Below, piece after piece: positions 5,728 through 12,143 of a stretch of 12,760 bases of DNA. The stretch is taken from contig JACQCB010000196.1 of assembly GCA_016201805.1 (NCBI GenBank), positions 1 through 12,760 on the forward strand, written 5' to 3'. Both the position numbers and the translations under genes were made by a program. The first letter of the stretch is position 1, and each line of letters starts with the position of its first letter. A model generated the notes under the pieces. That model did no database searches. It saw nothing but the letters and a program-made list of their open reading frames with translations, and had not been told where the DNA came from. The DNA comes from Nitrospirota bacterium (lineage in GTDB: Bacteria > Nitrospirota > Nitrospiria > Nitrospirales > Nitrospiraceae).

Positions 5728-7665
5728 TTAGTGTGACTGTCTGGCTTGCGTGACGTCGGCCCGAATCAGATCGATCGCCGCCGACACCGGCATGCTGCCC
5801 AGATCCACGCCGCCTCGCCCACGGACCGACACGGCTTGAGCCTGCTGCTCACGCCCGCCGACGACCAGCATATAGGGAGTCTTGGCCTTCTCCGCTTCGC
5901 GAATTTTATAGCCTGCTTTTTCATTACGCAGATCGGCTTCGGCGCGTAACTCGGCGGCTTTGAGCTGTTCCGTAATCTCCACCGCATAGCCATGCTGGTT
6001 CTCGCTGATGGGCAGCACCTTCGCCTGGACGGGAGCCAACCAGGTGGGAAAGGCGCCGGCATAATGCTCGATGAGAATGCCGAAAAATCGTTCGATCGAC
6101 CCCATGAGGGCCCGGTGGATCATGATCGGCTGATGCGCCTTGCCGTCCTCCCCCGTATAGGCCAGTTCGAACCGCGCGGGGTTGTTGAAGTCGATCTGGA
6201 CGGTGGAGCATTGCCAGGCCCGTCCCAACACGTCCTTGATCTTAATGTCGATCTTGGGCCCGTAAAAGACGCCCTCGCCGGGATCGATCTGATAGGCCAC
6301 CCCGCGACTTTTCAGCGCCGCTTCCAGCGCTGCGGTGGCTTGTGCCCAGTTCTCCGAGGAGCCCACGGCCTTCTCGGGCTTCGTGGAGACATAGACCTCG
6401 AATTCCGAAAAGCCGAAGGTCCGGAGCACGAAAAACGTAAAGTCCAGCACGCGGCTGACTTCAGGCTCGATCTGATCGGGCCGGCAGAACAGGTGCGCAT
6501 CGTCCTGCGTGAACCCACGAACCCGCAGCAACCCATGCAGCACTCCGGTCCGCTCGTAGCGATACACCGTGCCCAGTTCCCCGTACCGGATGGGCAAATC
6601 CCGATAGCTGCGGAGGTGGGACTTGTAGATCATGATATGGAACGGGCAGTTCATCGGCTTGAGCTGGTATTCGCTGGCCTCGACTTTCATCGGGACGAAC
6701 ATGTTCTCCCGGTAGTAGTCCACGTGCCCGCTCGTCCTCCAAAGGTCCAGTCGCGCGACGTGCGGGGAGTACACCAGTTCGTAGCCCTGTTTGAGATGCT
6801 GCTCCCGCCAGAAATTTTCGATCAGGAGGCGGATCAGCGCGCCCTTAGGATGCCAGAGGATCAGGCCCGGCCCGATCTCATCCTGCATGGAAATGAGGTC
6901 CAGCTCTTTACCCAGCTTGCGGTGGTCCCGGCGCTTGATCTCTTCGAGCTTGGCCAGATGGGCATCCAACTCGGCTTGGGTCTGAAAAGAGGTCCCGTAG
7001 ATTCGCTGGAGCATCGGGTTCCGCTCGTCGCCCCGCCAATAGGCCCCGGCGCTCGACAGCAGCTTCAACGCCTGCACGCGCCCCGTGGCCGGCACGTGCG
7101 GACCCCGGCAGAGGTCGATGAACTCCCCCTGACGGTACAGCGATACCGTCTGACTGGGGAGAGACTCGATGATTTCCGCCTTGTACTGCTCCCCACGTTC
7201 CTTGAAAAATTTGATGGCTTCGAGTCGCGGCATTTCCATCCGCTTGATCGGGTAGTTGGCCTTGATGATCTCGTGAGCCCGCGCTTCGATCTTTGCCAGG
7301 TCCTCAGGAGTGAACGGCCGTTCGAAGGCAAAGTCGTAATAGAAGCCGTCTTCGATGGGAGGCCCGATGGTGAGCTGCACGGAGGGAAAGACCTCCTTGA
7401 CCGCTTGAGCCATGATATGGGTGCTGCTGTGGCGATAGATTTCTTTTCCCTCGGGCGACGCAAAGGTGACCGGCTCCAGCGTCGCATCCTCGGTCAACAC
7501 CGTCTCAAGATCCATCGCCACGCCGTTGACCTTGACCGCCAACACGGCCCGGTCCGGCTGACCTCCAGCCCCGCTCAACGCCTCTCCGGCGGCGCATCCA
7601 GCCGGCACCTGACGTTTCGTCCCGTCCGATAAGATGATTTGAATCAATTGAGTTTCTGTTGGCAT
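5728..7665 (-). CDS. thrS: Threonine--tRNA ligase
   Basis: This class II synthetase charges tRNA-Thr and edits mischarged Ser. The 645 residues show the full bacterial layout: a TGS domain (about 5-66), then an N2 editing domain with the HxxxH pair His79/His83 and the Cys186/His190 pair in LCRGPH. The catalytic core (about 260-540) has the zinc ligands Cys340 (MNCPFH), His391 (DDAHLF) and His516 (IHRALMGS), with motif 2 in GTVYRYERTGVLHGL. Last comes the anticodon-binding domain beginning near PTWLAPVQ. Editing and zinc sites are intact, so it should be a normal proofreading enzyme. The ATG at 7663-7665 lies only about six bases after the T-tract of an intrinsic terminator and has no clear Shine-Dalgarno (only GAG). 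It is the first protein gene of the operon with infC, rpmI and rplT. Confidence 0.97.
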   Translation of the reverse strand: MPTETQLIQIILSDGTKRQVPAGCAAGEALSGAGGQPDRAVLAVKVNGVAMDLETVLTEDATLEPVTFASPEGKEIYRHSSTHIMAQAVKEVFPSVQLTIGPPIEDGFYYDFAFERPFTPEDLAKIEARAHEIIKANYPIKRMEMPRLEAIKFFKERGEQYKAEIIESLPSQTVSLYRQGEFIDLCRGPHVPATGRVQALKLLSSAGAYWRGDERNPMLQRIYGTSFQTQAELDAHLAKLEEIKRRDHRKLGKELDLISMQDEIGPGLILWHPKGALIRLLIENFWREQHLKQGYELVYSPHVARLDLWRTSGHVDYYRENMFVPMKVEASEYQLKPMNCPFHIMIYKSHLRSYRDLPIRYGELGTVYRYERTGVLHGLLRVRGFTQDDAHLFCRPDQIEPEVSRVLDFTFFVLRTFGFSEFEVYVSTKPEKAVGSSENWAQATAALEAALKSRGVAYQIDPGEGVFYGPKIDIKIKDVLGRAWQCSTVQIDFNNPARFELAYTGEDGKAHQPIMIHRALMGSIERFFGILIEHYAGAFPTWLAPVQAKVLPISENQHGYAVEITEQLKAAELRAEADLRNEKAGYKIREAEKAKTPYMLVVGGREQQAQAVSVRGRGGVDLGSMPVSAAIDLIRADVTQARQSH

Positions 7666-7671
7666 TGGCTC

Positions 7672-7720
7672 AAAAAAATAAGAAAAGGCATCCCCGCCGC
7701 CCGAGGCGGTCTGATGCCTT
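7672..7720 (-). terminator. Intrinsic terminator / possible attenuator between tRNA-Val and thrS
   Basis: On the - strand the tRNA is followed seven bases later by AAGGCATC pairing with GATGCCTT (8 bp), an internal loop, and an inner CCGCC/GGCGG stem (5 bp) with a 6-base loop. The T-rich tail TTCTTATTTTTTT follows directly. This is a textbook Rho-independent terminator. Its T-tract ends six bases before the thrS ATG, leaving no room for a separate thrS promoter after it. It should trim the tRNA transcript and limit readthrough into the thrS operon; regulated readthrough is an inference. Confidence 0.88.
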
Positions 7721-7727
7721 GGCGAAA

Positions 7728-7802
7728 TGGTAGGCGCGGACGGTCTTGAACCGTCGACCTCTACCGTGTCAAGGTAGCGCTCTCCCCCTGAGCTACGCGC
7801 CT
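7728..7802 (-). tRNA. tRNA-Val (GAC anticodon)
   Basis: A complete 75-base cloverleaf can be folded on the - strand. The acceptor stem is AGGCGCG with CGCGCCT, and the D stem is GCTC/GAGC around AGGGGGA. The anticodon stem CTACC/GGTAG encloses the loop TTGACAC, giving anticodon GAC, which reads GUC and GUU valine codons. The T arm is GACGG-TTCAAGA-CCGTC. The discriminator is A, and the 3' CCA is encoded (7728-7730). T8, A9 and the TTC of the T loop are in place. It has its own promoter upstream and a strong terminator downstream, and lies ahead of thrS in the same direction. Confidence 0.96.
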
Positions 7803-7816
7803 AACGTCCGGAGCCA

Positions 7817-7845
7817 TGCTAATATAGCCATGGCCGCAGTGTCAA
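7817..7845 (-). promoter_or_regulatory. Probable sigma70 promoter of tRNA-Val (and thrS operon)
   Basis: Read on the - strand, a perfect TTGACA (-35, 7840-7845) is followed by a TATATTAGCAT region. TAGCAT at an 18-bp spacing, or TATTAG at 15 bp, could serve as -10. The downstream GGCTCCGG is a GC-rich discriminator like those of stringently controlled stable-RNA promoters. Transcription would begin a few bases before the tRNA. It is the only evident promoter for the thrS operon in the window. Confidence 0.6.
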
Positions 7846-8005
7846 GAATTGCCATCAAGGGAACAACCGTAGCGCTAAGGCAGGGGCACTCGTTTGCAGA
7901 AGCGAGCTGGGCGTACTTTTCAGCGAAGTTGAGGGCCTTCCAGACGGAGAGTTGCTGCCCCAGGCCAACAGGATCGTAGCCGGTGGACAGGTTGTGCGCG
8001 CCGCT

Positions 8006-8599
8006 CTAGGCGATCTCGGCCCTCGGTTTCCTTTCCCGCTTTACCGAAATACACAAGTCAACGATCTTCTTTCTCAGGGTGTTGCGGTTCATGCCCAGCA
8101 CATGGGCGGCTTGGATTTGGTTGCCGTTGGTTTCTTTGAGAACAAGACTGATCAGCGGCCGTTCAACAGCCTGAATCAGCATCGGATGGAGGTTGCGGGC
8201 GGAGCCTTTCTTCATGCCCTTCACAAAATCTCCGAGTTTGCACTCGATGTAACTCTCCAGGCACAAGTCCCGACTGGCGATATTGCTCAGATGCCCGTTT
8301 CCGTTCACCAAGGCCTGCAGCCACCCAGGGGCCTGTCGCAGCACCGACCGAGAGCCGGCCACAATGAACGTATGCGCTGGATCAATGGTGCGCTGCAGCT
8401 CCGCCAACTCATGGGGCTGACCTCGCTTGGTTTCAACGATCACGCCGTCGAAGGGGTGCTTGGCGGCCATCTTCGGCACGGACGCCACATCCTTCGCCAC
8501 CGTCAGGGTGAACTCTTTGAGGTCTTGCTTGAGTTGTGCCTGGAGGTCGCTATCTGCAGTGAGCAGAAGAAGACTAAAAGCCGCTGGCCGAATCGCCAT
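8006..8599 (-). CDS. Fis-family DNA-binding protein with degenerate receiver-like N-terminus
   Basis: The 197-residue protein has two parts. Residues 113-185 resemble the E. coli nucleoid protein Fis and the DNA-binding end of NtrC-type regulators: HPMLIQAVERPLISLVLKE followed by the helix-turn-helix NGNQIQAAHVLGMNRNTLRKK (158-178). Residues 9 to about 85 look like a receiver fold (LLLLTADSDLQ, then FDGVIVETKRG, then HTFIVAGS), but the expected phosphoacceptor Asp is Glu56, so it is probably not phosphorylated. There is no AAA+ domain, so it is not a sigma54 activator. I chose the ATG at 8597-8599 rather than a GTG three codons upstream because the promoter leaves a short leader in front of it; no good Shine-Dalgarno is visible. 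Role unknown: a chromosome-structuring protein or a regulator of nearby genes. It reads toward the tRNA gene, 200 bp away, and no terminator is obvious in between. Confidence 0.82.
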   Translation of the reverse strand: MAIRPAAFSLLLLTADSDLQAQLKQDLKEFTLTVAKDVASVPKMAAKHPFDGVIVETKRGQPHELAELQRTIDPAHTFIVAGSRSVLRQAPGWLQALVNGNGHLSNIASRDLCLESYIECKLGDFVKGMKKGSARNLHPMLIQAVERPLISLVLKETNGNQIQAAHVLGMNRNTLRKKIVDLCISVKRERKPRAEIA

Positions 8600-8628
8600 A
8601 GAAGGCACCCGAAGAAGAAGCGGTCGGA

Positions 8629-8659
8629 ATTATCCGCAAAGGGGTGATTGAAGTCAATC
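8629..8659 (-). promoter_or_regulatory. Strong sigma70 promoter with overlapping operator palindrome (Fis-like gene)
   Basis: On the - strand, TTGACT (8652-8657) and GATAAT (8629-8634) are separated by exactly 17 bp, close to the sigma70 consensus. Transcription would start near 8622, giving a leader of roughly 23 bases before the ATG at 8599. The -35 box lies inside a perfect inverted repeat, GATTGA-AG-TCAATC on the + strand (8646-8659), well placed for a repressor, possibly the gene's own product. Confidence 0.78.
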
Positions 8660-9029
8660 GCGAAATTATTCTGTCGCCATTCACCTCACCGTTTGCTAGA
8701 AGTGCTGCAACGAGAATGCCAAGAGCAAAGTGACGGATGCGCCTCACATTATCATCTGGAACGTCTCGCCAGCCACTGACAAAATACGCTCGATGAGCCG
8801 AACTTTGTCCGTGGAGTTGGGAGGTAGAACAATCGCGCTCCAGCATCAACCGAAGGGTCGCGCGGTCACTAAATGAATGCGGTGCCTCTTTTCCTGTTGC
8901 CCACACGGCACGGATTCAAATAAAATGCCCATGGTTCTAACGCGCAGCCTGCGGGCTTTTTAAAAGTTCCGGTGCTGGCCTACAATAAATTGAATTGGTT
9001 GAGATAATCCATGTCGTCATAGAAATATC
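8660..9029. other. AT-richer intergenic region without a convincing gene
   Basis: Between the Fis-like gene's promoter and the Rrf2 gene's promoter, about 370 bases carry no gene I can support. A - strand frame (8906 to 8574, GTG start) is open for 110 codons but matches nothing I recognise and runs across the Fis-gene promoter into that gene. Base composition is visibly lower in GC than in the flanking genes, especially from 8960 on. A short AGCC-TGCG-GGCT stem followed by five Ts (8946-8961, +) is a weak terminator-like element. Confidence 0.5.
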
Positions 9030-9062
9030 TTGACAGCTTATTACTGTAAGATGTACATATTA
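9030..9062 (+). promoter_or_regulatory. Promoter and operator candidate for the Rrf2 regulator and sulfur genes
   Basis: A consensus TTGACA (-35) occupies 9030-9035. The -10 is less clear; TACATA (9054-9059) at an 18-bp spacing fits best. Overlapping it is a 16-bp near-palindrome, TAAGATGTACATATTA (9047-9062), with 7 of 8 base pairs symmetric, and a small TTAC-T-GTAA palindrome (9041-9049) lies just before. Rrf2-family proteins commonly bind such AT-rich dyads at their own promoter. The AAGATGTA half resembles the known NsrR half-site, but the full site does not match it. Confidence 0.6.
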
Positions 9063-9099
9063 TGACAATTATTTTAAATCTCTATCGGAATACTAGTAA

Positions 9100-9552
9100 A
9101 TGAGGGTCTCGCTCAAAGCGACATATGGGATTATGGCGGCTCTGGATCTAGCCGTCCATAATGGGACTGCTCCCGTGCAGGCCAAGTCCATTGCGCGTCG
9201 CCAGGCCATCCCCCTGCGGTTTCTTGAGCAAGTTCTGCACGCGATGAAACAGGCCGGATTAGTAGACAGCTTGCGGGGAGCGCAAGGGGGTTACCTGCTC
9301 AACAAACTCCCGGCAGAAATTTCACTGGCCGAAATCGTGGAAGCACTCGACGGATCGCTGTCTCCACCGTCCGGCCATCGGCCTGCGGCGCGGCACGGAA
9401 GGGAACGGGCAAAGCCGGAGTCGCTTCTGGCCAACGTATGGGAGCGGGTGCGGCAAGCGGAACTGGGCGTTCTGAGTTCCGTCACACTCCAGGAATTAGC
9501 CGAACGCCACCAACAGCTCGATCGCGAGCGGACATTGATGTACCACATTTGA
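9100..9552 (+). CDS. Rrf2-family transcriptional regulator lacking Fe-S cysteines
   Basis: The 150-residue protein has the Rrf2 winged-helix pattern: SLKATYGIMAALDLA at the N-terminus, recognition region IPLRFLEQVLHAMKQAGLV, and wing SLRGAQGGYLL, followed by LAEIVEALDG. IscR, NsrR and RirA bind a cluster through three Cys in the loop after this point. Here that loop (about residues 88-105, SPPSGHRPAARHGRER) and the whole protein contain no Cys. That places it functionally nearer to CymR, the cluster-free Rrf2 repressor of cysteine and sulfur metabolism in Gram-positive bacteria. It stands 81 bp before a sulfite reductase gene and then cysH, so control of assimilatory sulfate reduction is the best guess. 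The ATG at 9100 is about 37 bases after the operator candidate; no clear Shine-Dalgarno is seen. Confidence 0.88.
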   Translation: MRVSLKATYGIMAALDLAVHNGTAPVQAKSIARRQAIPLRFLEQVLHAMKQAGLVDSLRGAQGGYLLNKLPAEISLAEIVEALDGSLSPPSGHRPAARHGRERAKPESLLANVWERVRQAELGVLSSVTLQELAERHQQLDRERTLMYHI

Positions 9553-9555
9553 AGA

Positions 9556-9606
9556 ATTGATGATTGTCGGATTGTCGATTGACGACTTGAAGAAGAAATC
9601 ATCAAT
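9556..9606 (+). repeat. Inverted repeat in the Rrf2-sulfite reductase gap
   Basis: ATTGATGATT (9556-9565) and AATCATCAAT (9597-9606) are perfect 10-bp inverted copies, with a smaller GTCG/CGAC pair inside the 31-base loop. The region is rich in ATTG/TTGA runs. It could be an operator dyad or an RNA stem in the leader of the sulfite reductase gene. No U-tract follows, so it is not a terminator. Confidence 0.5.
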
Positions 9607-9633
9607 GACTTGATCTTCAATGGAGAAATTCTT

Positions 9634-12135
9634 ATGAGCCCGCCCCGGACAATCCACCCGGTTGAGATACAGACAACGCCCATTCCGCCTGAGATTCTGG
9701 AGGAAATCGAGACCTTCGAGGGCGAGGTGCGACGCGTGAACGCCAGCGAAGTGTCCTCCGACCTGTTCAGGCCCTTCCGTCTGCAGCACGGGATTTATGG
9801 ACAACGCCAGCCCGGCGTCCAGATGGTGCGGATCAAGATTCCCTTCGGCGGACTGACCGCCAATCAGTTGCGACGCGTTGCCGAACTGGCCGACACTTAC
9901 GCCACCGGCATCGGCCACGTCACGACGCGCCAGGACATCCAGCTCCACTTCGTGGATCTCAACGACGTGGGGACCATCATGCGTTTGCTGGCCGAGGTGG
10001 GACTCACGACACGCGAGGCCTGCGCCAACACGGTGCGCAACGTGACCGCGTGCCACCTGGCCGGGGTCTGCCAGGGCGAGGTCTTCGACGTGACGCCTTA
10101 CGCCAAAACCGTCGCGCTGCACCTGCTCCGCAATCCCCTCAATCAAAGCATGCCGCGCAAATTCAAAATCGCGTTTTCCGGCTGCCGACACGACTGCGCC
10201 CTGACCCCGATCCACGACATCGGGCTGCTGGCGGCCAAGCGGGAGGACGGCGCCATCGGCTTTCGGATGGTGGTGGGCGGAGGGCTCGGTTCAGCGCCCC
10301 GCATCGCGCAGGTTCTGCGGGAATTCGTCCCGATGGACGAGTTGCTTCCGACGATTGAGGCCGTCATCAAGCTGTTCGATACCCTGGGCAACCGCAAGAA
10401 TCGCAACAAGGCTCGGATGAAATTCGTGATCGAGAAGCTGGGATTCGACGAATTCAAGCGGCGCTGGGAAGAGGCCTACGTGAGTATGGGACATGCCCGC
10501 CCCGACCATGGGCAGATCAAGTTACTCCAGCACCACGACGCTCCCCCCACCCTCGTCATGCCGATGCCTGCGCAGGCCCGACCGAACGGCAACGGCCATG
10601 GAAACGGGGGCAACGGTCACGCGGGCCCCGAAACGCCGTATCACATGTGGAAGCGGACCAACGTCGTCCCGCAAAAGCAACCGGGCTACGTCGCCGCCGC
10701 CATTAAACTCCAGATGGGGGACATCACGACGGCGCAGATGCACGTTGTCGCCGATCTCGCCGAGACTTACTCCAACGGCAACCTCAGAACCACCATCAAC
10801 CAGAACCTGATTCTCCGGTGGGTGCCCGAATCGCGGCTGGAAGCCCTGTACGACGAGCTGGCCCCGCACGGCCTGGCCGCCCCCGGCGCCGAACTGGTGG
10901 AGGATATCATCGCCTGCCCCGGCACCGACACCTGCGGCCTCGGCATCACGTCTTCGAAGGGGCTGGCCCGGGCCATGGCGGAAGTGTTCCCGCCCGGTCG
11001 CGTGCCGGAAGACCTGGCGGGGACCAGCGTGAAGATCAGCGGCTGCCATAATTCCTGCGCCCAGCACCACATCGCCACGATCGGCCTGCACGGAGTGGGC
11101 AAGCGTTTCGGCGACCACGTCGCCCCCCACTACGAACTGCACTTGGGCGGCCAGGTGAACGGAACGGCCAGGATCGGCCAGATGACGGTGAAGCTCCCGG
11201 CCAAGAACGTGCCGGCGGCGGTCTCGCACCTGCTGACGGTCTATCGCCGCGACCGCAAGGCCGGGGAAACGTTCCCGGCCTTCATCGCACGAGCCGGCAA
11301 GGCCGTACTCAAGGAAGAACTGATCCCCTACACGATCGTGCCGACATTTGAAGAGGACGCCACGGCCTACTACGACTGGGAAGGGGAATCCGAGTTCATC
11401 CTCGAAGACTTGGGCCCCGGCGAATGCGCGGGCGGCGCCTTGGAGATGATCGATAACCGCATCCTGGAAGCGGAACAGGAACTCTATCAGGCCAAGCTGT
11501 TCATCGAAAAACACCAGTACGCGATGGTAGCCAATACGGCCTATCGAGCCGTGGTGGCCGGAGCGAAAGCCTTGCTCGTCACCGAGGGACTCGACCCGGC
11601 CACCGACGCCGAGACCTTTGCGGAATTCGACCGACGCCTGGCGGAGAAAGGCTACGTGCCGGCTTCCTATCGTAATCTGGTCACCCAGATCGGCGACCTG
11701 GGCCCCAAGGACACGACCTTGGACTTTGCGCGAACCAAACTCGACTTCGCACGGGGCTTCGTGGAAGCCTGCAAGGCCGCCACCGAGCAGATCGGCAAAG
11801 ACCTCAAGCTAAAAGAGACGGAGGAGCAACAGGCGACCGCCCAACCGGTCCAGGCCAAGCCGGCTACCCCGGCCATGGCATCGGCTGGCACACCGGCCGG
11901 CGCACCGGTCTACGATCTCCGGGGCGTGGCCTGCCCGCTCAATTACGTCAAGACCAAGCTGAAGCTGGAGATGATGGACGCCGGTGAACGACTGGAAGTC
12001 TGGCTGGACGCGGGCGAACCGATCAAGAACGTGCCGATGAGCCTGCGCAACGACGGCCACAAGGTCCTCTTGGAGGAACCGCTGGAGCCGGAGAAGGCGC
12101 ATTTCAAGATCCTCGTGGAAAAAGTAGAAGGGTAG
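9634..12135 (+). CDS. Sulfite reductase hemoprotein (nitrite/sulfite reductase family) with HEPN-like region and TusA-like domain
   Basis: It probably reduces sulfite to sulfide with siroheme and a [4Fe-4S] cluster in the cytosol; the neighbouring cysH supports sulfite over nitrite. The start is ATG 9634, with GGAG eight bases upstream. Residues 1 to about 570 form the two-fold NIR/SIR repeat. The substrate residues known from E. coli CysI have counterparts Arg99, Arg135, Lys176 and Lys178. The second half has the canonical cluster ligands Cys428, Cys434, Cys471 and Cys475. Unusually, the first half repeats the same pattern: Cys140, Cys146, Cys184 and Cys188. A Gly/Asn/His-rich linker (about 310-335) joins the halves. 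Residues about 600-735 are helical and HEPN-like (AYRAVVAGAKALLVTEGLD). An Ala/Pro linker leads to a TusA-like domain (758-833, DLRGVACPLNYVK, Cys767; the second Pro of CPxP is Asn). At 833 residues it is much longer than CysI. It reads into cysH after eight bases. Confidence 0.9.
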   Translation: MSPPRTIHPVEIQTTPIPPEILEEIETFEGEVRRVNASEVSSDLFRPFRLQHGIYGQRQPGVQMVRIKIPFGGLTANQLRRVAELADTYATGIGHVTTRQDIQLHFVDLNDVGTIMRLLAEVGLTTREACANTVRNVTACHLAGVCQGEVFDVTPYAKTVALHLLRNPLNQSMPRKFKIAFSGCRHDCALTPIHDIGLLAAKREDGAIGFRMVVGGGLGSAPRIAQVLREFVPMDELLPTIEAVIKLFDTLGNRKNRNKARMKFVIEKLGFDEFKRRWEEAYVSMGHARPDHGQIKLLQHHDAPPTLVMPMPAQARPNGNGHGNGGNGHAGPETPYHMWKRTNVVPQKQPGYVAAAIKLQMGDITTAQMHVVADLAETYSNGNLRTTINQNLILRWVPESRLEALYDELAPHGLAAPGAELVEDIIACPGTDTCGLGITSSKGLARAMAEVFPPGRVPEDLAGTSVKISGCHNSCAQHHIATIGLHGVGKRFGDHVAPHYELHLGGQVNGTARIGQMTVKLPAKNVPAAVSHLLTVYRRDRKAGETFPAFIARAGKAVLKEELIPYTIVPTFEEDATAYYDWEGESEFILEDLGPGECAGGALEMIDNRILEAEQELYQAKLFIEKHQYAMVANTAYRAVVAGAKALLVTEGLDPATDAETFAEFDRRLAEKGYVPASYRNLVTQIGDLGPKDTTLDFARTKLDFARGFVEACKAATEQIGKDLKLKETEEQQATAQPVQAKPATPAMASAGTPAGAPVYDLRGVACPLNYVKTKLKLEMMDAGERLEVWLDAGEPIKNVPMSLRNDGHKVLLEEPLEPEKAHFKILVEKVEG

Positions 12136-12143
12136 GAGCGAAC

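Noticed and set aside
5992..7632. A 546-codon open frame on the + strand antisense to thrS
   Set aside because: It is a by-product of high GC and codon bias in thrS; the - strand encodes a complete ThrRS with all catalytic residues, and the antisense product has no recognisable motifs.
7660..7845. T-box riboswitch ahead of thrS
   Set aside because: The leader is occupied by a complete tRNA-Val; no specifier loop or T-box consensus sequence is present.
8574..8906. A 110-codon - strand frame upstream of and overlapping the Fis-like gene
   Set aside because: It starts at GTG without a ribosome-binding site, runs through a near-consensus promoter and into the start of the Fis-like gene, and matches no family I know; at most a remnant.
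9047..9062. NsrR nitric-oxide regulator binding site
   Set aside because: Only one half (AAGATGTA) resembles the consensus, spacing differs, and the adjacent Rrf2 protein lacks the cluster cysteines that NsrR needs.
9610..9633. Sulfite reductase starting at TTG 9610
   Set aside because: The eight extra residues are not family-like and the ATG at 9634 has a GGAG site at the right distance.
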